Origin: Bolinopsis microptera
Lineage: Eukaryota; Ctenophora; Tentaculata; Lobata; Bolinopsidae
Assembly: GCF_026151205.1 (NCBI RefSeq)
Contig: NC_087080.1
Location: 6,179,096 to 6,243,095, forward strand
Reading direction: 5' to 3'
DNA: 64,000 nt
Within the stretch, counting starts at the first letter, position 1, and each line of letters starts with the position of its first letter. This document shows, piece after piece, positions 31,712 through 43,500 of this stretch. The notes below the pieces were generated by a model that worked only from the letters and a program-made list of their open reading frames with translations, was not told where the DNA came from and did not search any database. The position numbers were made by a program, and so were the translations under genes.

Positions 31712-33690
31712 TTGGAAACCTTGCAGGGCTGCACCCAGTAACCTCGGAAATTTGGATTAAGACCTGAAGTCTTAGAGAAACATTAAGTTATCATAGACAT
31801 AGACATACAAAATTGTAGTTGTAGTTGTACAGGATATCACTGACCTCTAGATATCATTAATTTGATACATTGATACAATTTCTAAGAATGTATAAAGTTT
31901 CATTCGTTTAGTTTGTGCATATCAGTAATTCTTTAACTGTTTTTACTTAATTTTAATTTAAAATGTATCTCTCATTTGATAATTGATGCATGCTTCAAGA
32001 TATCTTGTTTTAATTCGATGATCCTTTTTGATCAACATCAAGCTTCAAATGCAATCTTAGAGGTAAATAAATAGATATCAAGCCAATTGCAAACTAATAT
32101 ATTCTGTTACATCACAAGTTTTTGTTTGAACACGTGGTCGTGACAAAACTCGAAATATGTAATAATATCAAACGAACGGTTTAACGCCACAAACATCTTT
32201 TAAAAAGGAGTACACACTTCAAATTCCACAATATTCTCCATTTCGTAATGTAACCACTAGACCAGAGGAATTTTACTTCTAACTTCCTGATCTACATCAT
32301 ACATGTAGACTAAAACTTCAAACAACCGGTTTTTAAATTATGGTTAGTACTTAGTAACTGTTGATTTGGGTTGGTGTTCACTATAAGGTTCGGGTTAGGG
32401 CTAGTGATAAGTTTTGGGTTAGGGTAAGAGCTCTAGGACATGTAAACGTGAACTATTTTCTCAGCTTCAAATTATTAACTTAGAGTACAAGATTTGTTGA
32501 TTCAGAAGATTGAATTACTTATGAGTCAAAATAAGTCATATTCACCCCATTTATCTAAACTTCCAAGCGTCGAATAAAGAATAATCATTGGGTTACTGTC
32601 TCTCATCAATCATTCAGATAATCAGCAGGCTTCTGGGTAATATCTTCATTTTCAACTTCTAAACTTCTAAAGTTCTAACACCTTCCTGGTGATAGATTTT
32701 GCGGTACAGCCTCTGAGCAGCGACAATCAACTTCTGTTACTCAGGATTTTAAGAACTATTACGTTTTTTTACTTCTTATCTAACAAATGTACAATTATAG
32801 ACAGTTATAAAGAAAATTTTGTTTTTGTCGCTTTTTGAGGGCAGAATGATACCTTTTTATTTCTTCGGCAGTGTTAGCATCTGGTGTCAGCGTTGACCGC
32901 ATCCTCCGATACTCCGACTCCAACTGCGCTCCATGAGAGTCACGAGAATGCCATTCCTAATTATAAGACATTGCTCCTCAGAAAAAGTTGTTCAGCTCAG
33001 TATTTTTATAAACTTGTTATACTTATCTTGATTCTACAGGGATATAGGAGTTGCGAAAAGTACTTTTAAGCTCACTCCAAATTTATTTTGATAAAAGAAT
33101 GTTTTTCGCATCATCTGTCCCACCCAATCTCGTATAACATATAAACCATAACAGTAAGTTTCTCCTTTTAAGACGACGTTAGTTGTTAAAACCGGTACAC
33201 TCAGCCGATCCTGGTAATCTGCAAATACTACTATTAGAATATGTTCTAAAATCACGTATATGTTCTAGCATCACTTTAAAGATTACCATTAAACTAATAT
33301 ACTTGCTGTTCGAGCATTTATATTTTTATAGGTGACGTTCTCCCATATTATATTTTTAATTTTACACTGACAATCTCTGATTAAGTTTATCCCCGTACCA
33401 TTCTTCCTCTTAAGCTAATGAAATTAATATAAAGAAAAAATAACTTAGAGTTAGAGTTAGACAAAGCAAGAAATATTTTTTGTTTGTTTTATGTTCCGGC
33501 TCCTGTAACTTTTTCTGAAGACCTGTCAACAAATTGTTAGAATACCTTCTCCTATCCTCCTCCTTTTCCCATTCTTATTTTTCCTGTTTCTTCTGTAATA
33601 TTATTAAATTAAGAATAATGTAAAAATTTCCTCATAATTATGCTGACTTGATTTATGATTCATGATGACGTTCCTCCAGCTCTCTCTCTT
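31712..33690. other. Intergenic, 3' flank of the CCP/SRCR gene
   Basis: AT-rich, with a TTAGGG-like tract near 32,385-32,425. No gene is supported. Confidence 0.4.
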
Positions 33691-33698
33691 CTCTGCAG

Positions 33699-33960
33699 CA
33701 CACGCGCTCTTACAGACATATTGTATGACTACTTCAACGAAGGACAGGTTAACGGTATATATTTTTCTGGAGAAGGTACAAGTAGCATCATATTTCCAAG
33801 CATTCAAAGACACGCAATCTGGGATTATTAGTATTGATTATCAACGTTATTATATTCCGATAACTATGATTATAAATCAACAGACTGTGGGAACTGAGTG
33901 CCAAGGACAAGAACATATTCTACAAAAATGCAGTAAACTTGAGGTTCCTATTAATTACTC
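33699..33960 (+). pseudogene. Possible SRCR-domain exon or remnant
   Basis: An acceptor-like TTCTCTGCAG precedes an open stretch ending in TECQGQEHILQKC, which resembles the C-terminal C-x-G-x-E-x(3)-C of SRCR domains. The upstream half of the domain reads better in a different frame, suggesting decay. A second cysteine-bearing open stretch follows an acceptor at 34,140 and ends near 34,338. It may be a decayed relative of the gene at 25,795. Confidence 0.3.
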
Positions 33961-34338
33961 ATGACAATAAATTCCGGGCGGGGAGGAAGTATAAAATGGA
34001 TCCTACCGACAAAGCGACGGAAAGGTTTATTACTGAATATTCGGTAATACTCCAGCATATACTGGAGTTCATATCACGTGTAGGTATCTTCCAATATTAT
34101 ACTACAGTGGCTTTTTATTATATAAATTATTGTTTACAGTGAAACGTTAATTACTCCGGACCAAAACATTTTCGCGGACCGCTCAACATCCGGAAATGTC
34201 CGAAAGATGCCACAACATGTGATGGTTTAATTCCTGGGTGCTGGATTAAAATGCAACGTCTTAAATCGCGGTCGCCGGACATGCATGGCTTTATACATAG
34301 TTTATCGAAGCTGTACTTAAAAGTCGGGTTTTTTTAGC

Positions 34339-35608
34339 GAGGATTAGTGGTGTGATCCGGATTGTCAGATATTTTGATAGACCCGGAAGTATATTTCCCG
34401 GAATTTGTTAGACCCGCTAACTCGCTAACAACAGTTGAGCTGTGATCACGTGTCTGTGCACGTATCACGTGACTGACAAACACTGCACTCAAAAACCCGC
34501 CCTCTTCTATAATTCATATACATTACCCACAAACCATTTGTAAAACTTAATACACGCTGCCTTTTTGCCGTTATAAATACCAGATTCCAGAACAGAAACT
34601 GTAGTTCTAGACGTTATCAGCTAGTCCGGTCCATGCAGTCTCAACTAGCGAGTCACCTGGCTCTCCAGGATTCAGCTCCAATCGCCAGCTATGATGTCAT
34701 GTTAAAGATGATCTCAATATCCTTTGATGTAACAAATAACCTTTACCTTTTATAATCTTTTATCGAAGTGTGTCTACTGTCTATCTCGAAGATATTCCTA
34801 AATCAAACTACAAGGAGTAATTCAAAGTAAAAACCCAGAGTTTAACATAACCCGCTCTGATATGAAGAAGACATGTATTCACTATTTCATCGCATATTAT
34901 CCTCGATGACTCACTTTGTGCGAGGGTAAAAATAACAATAATATTTAATTAATAGGGTGGAAAATTTACATAGGAAGAAAAATGCAAATTCAGTAAATCT
35001 TGGAATTTTTGTCTAAAAATAAAATTGCGACGAATTATTCATTATAATTGTTAGGCTGCAGGCCATCAGGCTTGGCTACTTCGTACTCATAGAACAATCC
35101 ATAACCTTCTAGAATATTCTGAAATATTTATTTTAGGTCATTTTTATGGTCATCAAAATAAGTTTAAAACAAGGTCAATATTTTGATAATTTTTTTTGTC
35201 ATACAGCAAGTAAGGAAAGCAATCGTTAGGCATTAAAAATGTTAAATGCTGTGCAGATGAGGTATGAAGGTACGTCGGCCATATCCCTGGGAAGATATCC
35301 AGGTTTTCGAATTCTATATCATCGAGATGGTTGGTATGGTAGAAAGTATCGTCGTTGACATGAACCACCGAAGGTAGCCTTTGCCAAGTGGGGAAGGGGG
35401 GGTCTAGAGATAAAGCTCAAGTTGTACTTCAGGCATTCTACTATCTCTAGAACTACTAACCGCTACAACTACGAGTTGGATAAACAACCAGTTGTAAGAG
35501 ATCTAGAAGATGTGGAGGTAGATTAATAGTAACTCCGAAGAAATGAACGAGGAACCGTAAATTAAGAAAGTGCAGAAGTGCCATAATATGATATTTAGAA
35601 TATATAAA
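34339..35608. other. Intergenic with MITE copy
   Basis: Contains a cluster of CACGTG sites at 34,446-34,475 and an inverted copy (34,905-35,140) of the right half of the MITE at 24,227. No gene seen. Confidence 0.45.
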
Positions 35609-35937
35609 TTTGACCAAAACCCATAATCATGGGTAGAGTGTACCGCTGCCAGTGTCTCTCTTTTCCAAACAAAAGGAAATGATATTAATTTGAGGAACCG
35701 TCCGCTAATGCAAATTGATACCGAGAATGAAATCGGTCGCTCGCTTTTTCAAATCAATAAGCTTTATTACAATTCGTAAGCCGTGATCGAATGGAAAAAG
35801 CGAGCGACCGATTTCATTCTCGGTATCAATTTGCATTAGCGGACGGTTCCTCAAATTAATATCATTTCCTTTTGTTTGGAAAAGAGAGACACTGGCAGCG
35901 GTACACTCTACCCATGATTATGGGTTTTGGTCAAATA
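35609..35937. repeat. Large hairpin, copy 1
   Basis: Arms of about 145 bases starting TTTGACCAAAACCCATAATC are almost perfect inverted copies around a 40-base loop. Both arms carry GGAACCGTCCGCTAATGC. Confidence 0.9.
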
Positions 35938-36964
35938 TCATCTCTTTTTGATTATAATGACAGGATAATTTACACAGTCGAAACTTCATTAACAAGGAGG
36001 TAATTTCGACGATTTCGAAATTCTGCCTTTGAAAACGTTTCCTTGTGTTTAGTTAGGTATATCTGTCGATAACCGACTGAATATGGCACTTTTTACTCAT
36101 TCAAGTTTGCATTAAATTCATATATAATGCCATTTAAATATCGTGGAAAGCAGAATATATTCGAAATCACGAATGAGCAAAATTCTCACCTTTCGCACGT
36201 GCAAACTTTGAGCGGACGTTGCGTGCGCATACAATATTGAATCACCGTAAATTTTTGCATAGTGGTATTTAATATATGGTTTGATAAGCATGCAAAGTTT
36301 CAGAAGATTTCAAAAAGAACTTGGATCACAACGAGACTCCAAAGTTGATAAAAATCGTGAAAATCAAAATTTTTAGTGATTTTAGCTATTTTAAATCAAT
36401 TTGGGCGTGTCCCCACGTGTGCAACTTTTCGATTTTTAACTTTAAAACTAGCCTATAACACAATTTACACCTTTTAAAAGCAAAATTGAGCTCCACAACC
36501 CAAGGGATGGCCCAACACCAGAGAATACTAATTCACAACTTTTGTGTTTTTATAAAATTATTCTTCAAAAAAGCACTAACTTCAATAGCAAATATCTTTA
36601 TGAAGGAGCAAGGTAGGAAACTATTCCGGTAGATTTTCGGAATGCTTGAACAATTATCTAAGATGAAAATGTCCTCAGATTTTGAATAAAATTACTCCTT
36701 AATAGTGTAAAATCGATTTGAAAAGTTGTTACTTTGTCAAAAGTCAAGTTTTAAAAACACTTAACTTGATGACGTCATCAAGTGATGATGATGATGATAA
36801 ATTATTTTTCAATATAAAGTAAAGTAAAGTATAAACGATTATCTTTAAAACCTGTGGTTCGAAATGACTGTATCTTTTATACTTTTGAATCTACGGACAC
36901 TTAAATGTAGGCTACAATTGACTGCAAAAAGCGTCTATACATACATATATACATATATACATAT

Positions 36965-37292
36965 TTGACCAAAACCCATAATCATGGGTAGAGTGTACCG
37001 CTGCCAGTGTCTCTCTTTTCCAAACAAAAGGAAATGATATTAATTTGAATAACCGTCCGAAAATGCAAATTGATACCGAGAATGAAATCGGTCGCTCGCT
37101 TTTTCCATTCGATCACGGCTTACGAATTGTAATATAAAGCTTATTGATTGGAAAAAGCGAGCGACCGATTTCATTCTCGGTATCAATTTGCATTTTCGGA
37201 CGGTTATTCAAATTAATATCATTTCCTTTTGTTTGGAAAAGAGAGACACTGGCAGCGGTACACTCTACCCATGATTATGGGTTTTGGTCAAA
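36965..37292. repeat. Large hairpin, copy 2
   Basis: Same family as the 35,609 hairpin, but both arms carry ATAACCGTCCGAAAATGC and the loop is inverted relative to copy 1. Confidence 0.9.
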
Positions 37293-38304
37293 TATCATCT
37301 CTTTTTGATTATAATGTCAGGATAATTTACAAAGCCGAAATGTAAACTCATAACTTCATTAATATTTATATTAATAATTACTCAATTAGGAGGTAATTTC
37401 ATCGATTTCGAAATTTTACCTGACTGAATATGGCACTTTTTACTTATTCAAGTTGGCATTAAATTCATATATAATGCCATTTAAATATCGTGGGAAAGCA
37501 GAATTTATTCGAAATCACGAATGAGCAAAATTCTCACCTTTCGCACGTGCAAACTTTGAGCGGACGTTGCGTGCGGATACAATATTGAATCACCGTAAAT
37601 TTTTGCATAGCATTATTTTATATATAGTTTAATAAGCATGCAAAGTTTCAGAAGATTTCATATAGAACTTGGATCACAACGAGACTGCAAAGTTGATAAA
37701 AATGGTGAAAACAGCAATTTTCAGTAATTTTAGCAATTTTCTATCAAATTGGGCGTGTCCCCACGTGTGCAACTTTTTGATTTTCAACTTTAAAACTAGC
37801 CTATAACACAATTTAGACCTTTAAAAAGCAAAATTAAGCTCCACAACCCAAGGGATGGCCCAACACCAGAGAATACTAATTCACAACTTTTGTGTTTTTA
37901 TAAAATTATTCTTCAAAAAAGCACTAACTTCAATAGCGAATATCTTTATGAAGGAGCAAAGTAAGAAACTTTTCCGGTAGATTTTCAGAATGCTTGAACA
38001 ATTATCTAAGATGAAAATGTCCTCAGATTTTGAATAAAATTACTCCTTAATGGTTTAAAATCGATTTGAAAAGTTATTATTTTGTCAAAAATCAAGTTTT
38101 AAAAACACTTAACTTAAAGACGTCATCAAGTGATGATGATGACGTTAAATTATTTTTTGATATAGTGTAAACTAAAGTATGAATGATTATCTTTAAAACC
38201 TGTGGTTCGAAATGACTGTATCTTTCATACTTTTGAATCTACGGACACTTAAATGTAGGCTACAATTGACTGCAAAAAGCGTCTATATATATATATATAT
38301 ATAC

Positions 38305-39178
38305 TTCACGACAATCTGTTGTAAAACAGGGGTTCCAGAAAACCCACTTCCCGATACTCCTGAAACACGAAATTTTTTTTACAGTCGATTTGGACAAGGT
38401 CTAGACGCCCTGCAAAGTTTCAGATCTCTAACTCAATTTTAACGTGGTTTTTAAGGCACCTGAATATGGCGATTTTGGGTTTTTTACCTAATTTCGTATA
38501 ACATGCTGGCGCGTATTTTGCGCAAATTTCTTAAAAACCTCCACACAACTATTTCTTATTCCTGTCATCTTTAACATTGAATTAGAATGTTTTGAACTTA
38601 AATTTACCTGCTGAACTACTTTCGATGAGTCTTAATGCCTGGAAAACAATAAAGGGGATATACTAGTATAGGGGGTATACTACTACTAGTATAGGGGGTA
38701 AATAGTATTGTGAATATAAGGGCGACGGTAATGCTTGCCAGCATTGTGATATATCTTCACGACAATCTGTTGTAAAACAGGGGTTCCAGAAAACCCACTT
38801 CCCGATACTCCTGAAACATGAAATTTTTTTTACTGTCGACTTGGACAAGGTCTAGACGCCCTGCAAAGTTTCAGATCTCTAACTCAATTTTAACATGGTT
38901 TTTAAGGCACCTGAATATGGGGATTTTGGGTTTTTTACCTAATTTCGTATAACATGCTGGCGCGTATTTTGCGCAAATTTCTTAAAAACCTCCATATAAC
39001 TATTTCTTATTCCTGTCATCTTTAACATTGAATTAGAATGTTTTGAACTTAAATGTACCTGCTGAACTACTTTCGATGAGTCTTAATGCCTGGAAAACAA
39101 TAAAGGGGATATAATAGTATAGGGGGTAAATAGTATTGTGAATATAAGGGCGACGGTAATGCTTGCCAGCATTGTGAT
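38305..39178 (+). repeat. Tandem duplication of a 0.44-kb unit
   Basis: Two copies, starting at 38,306 and 38,755 with CTTCACGACAATCTGTTG and ending with TGCTTGCCAGCATTGTG. Copy 1 is longer by a duplicated TACTAGTATAGGGGG stretch. No conserved ORF. Confidence 0.85.
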
Positions 39179-40021
39179 TTTATAATAACTTGTTTTTCAT
39201 TGATCCAATGATATAGTTTAGTCCGATGATAGAAATTAAAATTAACTGAAATTAAAAAGTTGTCATATCCTGGACAATAAGTTCGCAGTGGAATAATTTT
39301 TGAAAAAAATTTAACGGACTTTAATTTGGACGGACCTTAAACGGACGGACATTATTTGAACGGCATTAAGATGAACGCTAGGGCCTCCAGCGTTCAATTA
39401 ATGTCCGTTCAAATAAGGCCCGATAAGGTAGACTTTAAATAAGAGTAAGTAGCGACAGAATTGTAACGGCTTAGAGGACTTAAAATGAGCTATCGTGAGC
39501 AACGGAAGCAAAGTTAACATGACAATTAGCACAAACAGTACCTACCTCTACCTGAGAACACTAAACCCCCAAATCTTTGGGCACGATGAACGTTGGCCGA
39601 CAGTCACTGGGTTCGAGGTCCTTGGGCACGAACAGGTCTGGGGTACGAACAGACTGTGGTCTAGATCACCTAGCACTGGGATTGCAGACAGGGCCACAAT
39701 TATAGCTTCGTCAAGTCTGATGTCATTGGAGCTATAAACTGGGGGAACGAGGTTTTGGAATAGGATGTGGTGAATCTGTTTTTTCACTTTACGTTCAAAA
39801 TTGGGATCGACCACTCACCACATGGCACATATTACTTAATCCATTTTTGGTTATTCGTTAGCAAGTTTACACATACCTATTGTGTAGAAATTACTCTAGC
39901 AGAAGCTTTTCAAAACCCCTTCTCCCTTCCAAAAACTGGTGTACGTAATATGTGAACGATCCTTTAACACTTTAAGCAAAAAAGTAAATATTGCAAAACT
40001 ATTGAAACGATCTATATGAGC
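39179..40021. other. Intergenic, no gene seen
   Basis: Holds a short inverted motif built on TTAAGGTCCGTCC/GGACGGAC near 39,320-39,410. Otherwise nothing supported. Confidence 0.35.
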
Positions 40022-40148
40022 CAAAAGTGCCAATAGTTCCAATACAAGAGTCAATAGTGCCAATACAAGTGCCAATAGTGCCAATACAAGAGTCAATAGT
40101 GCCAATACAAGAGTCAATAGTGCCAATACAAGAGTCAAAGAGTGCCAA
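40022..40148 (+). repeat. 21-bp minisatellite
   Basis: Six imperfect copies of AGTGCCAATACAAGAGTCAAT. Since 21 is a multiple of three, ORFs run through it on both strands; these are not genes. Confidence 0.85.
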
Positions 40149-40593
40149 TGAATTCGTTAACCATATAAATTGGGGTTTTACTGTTATATATTTTCTACTT
40201 CGCATATTTGTATATTAGCCGCATCGAATACGGACTTTTTATAAAATATTCTAGCTGCTTAAACATTGGCATAGTGATAAATAAGCTTGTTTGCAGTAAT
40301 TAAAAAATGTATTGTCTACTTCCAAATCTGTTCTTGAGTAATATTGAGGCATTTTACAAGCGTAGGAGACTTCTGGAATCTGAATGTTTATTTATGATTG
40401 TGTAATCATAATTTGCAACTGTCTTTCTCTTGTTAGTTTTACTTGACAGCAGTGGTGTTACAATTTCCTTTGTGCAGTAGTGAATTACATCTCCATTTGG
40501 GATTCTCGGATTAATATTTAGTCCAATCCTTGTGAAAGAAAATCGTATTCCCATCTCAGAGAACTGATTTTAACAAAGCAAGCCTGTCAAGTG

Positions 40594-43500
40594 ATGTCAC
40601 TTGTATTTATCCGTCTGTTACTAATCTGCTCTATAACAGAAACCCTTGCTTCTCAGTTGAATTGGACTGGGGAGCTTGTATCTGGCTCAATCAATAAATC
40701 TGTTGACGTGAGTCATTTCATTTCTTTTCACCATCATAAAATGTACATTAAACATCACGTAAACAATGCATTGGATATTGATTTACATTATGTATTGTAC
40801 GGTTTGATTAAAAAGGTACAATGGTATTTACGGAATGAACACTGCTTACAAAATATCCCAGCTAAAGAAAACTGAGTCGGTGACAGTATTTGAACTATCA
40901 ACCGAATGTTCTAGCAACACAACATCCTACCTTACTGCAACCCTGATCGATAAGAAACTGAACCGTGCTCTTCTGACTGCTAATATACTGTGTACTGGTA
41001 GTATGGTGAAGAAAGTGTCGGAACCATGGTTACTGGGGTACCAGGATAGTGTACTGCATATAGTAATCAAAGGTTTGCAGATTAATTATCAGTTTCACGT
41101 TGGATCCGAAGTTTACAGTCGGACTTACCTTTCTCTTATTGGTCGATAGAGTTTACCATATGACTTTGCAGGTATAGCAGGTACCAAGTATACTATTGGA
41201 CTTAATCAGACAGAGTTAGACATTAATTGGTCGTCTGAAATTACGCTTAGAAACAGAGAAATGGTTATTAATTCCTTTGCTATATCCGAGGATGACATTT
41301 CTACAGAAGGACTAGGGTAAGATTTAACTATTTAAAGTTCAGACATCAAAATTTATTCGTTTTGGCCAACGTTCACAAAAATTGTGTATCGATTTAGTTG
41401 TACAATGTTTAATGTTCCAACTGTATATTTCGTAAGACATTTTCCCTAGACTAAGAAAATTTGACGAATTTTCCTTCAGGTATGTTTGGATAAGTGCGAC
41501 CTCGAAGGATCAGTATCTCTCGAACATCACCAGTGAGAGAAATGTCGCTAAAATGTTTGTAACTCAAAGCTACGGTACACTGAGAGAGTTCTACGAGACC
41601 AAGCAGTACAGTTACAACTTGCTGAAGTCACTTCAGATGTTGAGTACGTCTTTATACCTTTCATATTCTTCGAGATGTTCATTTTTCATCTTTTCCAGTG
41701 CATAATTATGTGCAAATACGTTGAGAGAATATGTTCATCCTTATAGAATTAGATACTATTCAAGCAGTTAAGTAATATGTAAGTGTTCACTTACAAAGTC
41801 TGACAACTGATTATTATTTATTTTACAATATTCAGGTTTTTCTACGTTTGGAGCAGTGACTCTTTCAAATGCTTCTTTTCCATCCCTCAAAACAGGAACT
41901 TGGTACATCGGATTGGTTCAAATACCTCAAGCAGGGTAAATTTGTTTAACAAGACATTATGGACACATTAATCTCTTAATCTCCAATAATCTATTCACGG
42001 TCTAATCAAAATAATTCATTATTCATCCGTGTTATCTTTCCATCACTTTCCCTTCACCTTATCATGTATCCTGCATCGTGAATTTTAAAATGAGAAATAA
42101 ATGAACATTGTGCAGGGAGCCTCAAATAACCGACAAACGAGTAATGTTAGAGAAGGTAGTGGTTAAGAACTACAGTTACAACTTCAGGATACTGTTCCTG
42201 ATTCTTATCTCTATTACAGGTATTCTATAGGCATAGCTCTCTTAAATAACTGTTTGGTCAAATAGCTCCTTTTCATGACCAATGAAGTCTGTTCCAATTT
42301 CTCCAATGGATAGCCTTATATTAGCGATGAAACCACAATAGAATTGGTCAACAATCCTCGTTAAGCTTAAAATAAATTATTTTTGCTCTGATAAACATCA
42401 CCTCTCAGGAGCATTATTCCCGGTAATTAGCCGAGTAGTGTTCGACTACAACAATTTCAAGAACATGCACAGAACAAAACTGAAGGATTGGTTGAGTGTA
42501 ATGATGGATATGACATGGAGGGGAGACAAGGGTTACCCTTACCTCATGACTCTTCTCATGATGGTACTCTCTGTTGGAGCATTTCAGGTTATTAATATTG
42601 GGGTGGGGTGGCTAACATGTGGCTAACATGTGGCTAACATGTGGCTAACATGTGGCTAACATGTGGCTAACATGTGGCTAACATGTGGCTAACATGTGGC
42701 TAACATGTGGCTAACATGTGGCTAACATGTGGCTAACATGTGGCTAACATGTGGCTAACATGTGGCTAACATGTGGCTAACATGTGGCTAACATGTGGCT
42801 AACATGTGGCTAACATGTGGCTAACATGTGGCTAACATGTGGCTAACATGTGGCTAACATGTGGCTAACATGTGGCTAACATGTGGCTAATATGTGGCTA
42901 ACATGTGGCTAACATTTAACTCACTTATTGTGAGCAACAAATGTTATCTCTATTCTCTAGTCATTGTTTTTAAACATTTAATTTGTGATATTTTCACTGA
43001 TCCAGGGGAAGAACATCTTCCCTTTAACATAAAAAGTTGTGTTGACAATTAAATTGATCGTATTAATATCGGTACAGGTGGTCAGTGCCAAGTGGTCGGA
43101 CATGATAGAATTCGGAGACAGAGATATCTGCTATTACAACGAAAAGTGTTATCGACCATTCGGTTCGTAAGTAAGAAATGTAGTCCATGATCACCTTATT
43201 CAGCTGTTATTTATATTACAGCATTTTTTCAAATAAAGTTAACATTCGTTTGATCTGAATGTTGGGGTATTTGTGACTGACCGACCAATCACATCTGAAC
43301 TCTTTCAATTAAATTCTTTTTTTCTTTAAAAAACTGCAACAAAATTTTCACCCAATTACATTGTTTCAGTCTGGTACGATATCAGTGTTACTGTTAACAT
43401 TACAGTGTTTCAGTCTGGTACGATATCAGTGTTAACATTACATTGTTTCAGTCTGGTACGATATCAGTGTTAACGACTGCGCCAGTAACCTCCCCTTCGC

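Larger units (their letters stand above)
35609..38304 (+). repeat. Tandem duplication of a 1.35-kb unit
   Basis: Unit 1 (35,609 to about 36,960) and unit 2 (36,965 to about 38,304) align over nearly their whole length with scattered substitutions. Each starts with the large hairpin and ends with GCGTCTATA followed by an ATA run. No ORF is conserved between them, so this is a duplicated non-coding repeat. Confidence 0.85.

Noticed and set aside
39896-40218. Short repetitive ORFs on both strands
   Set aside because: Produced by a 21-bp minisatellite whose unit is a multiple of three.
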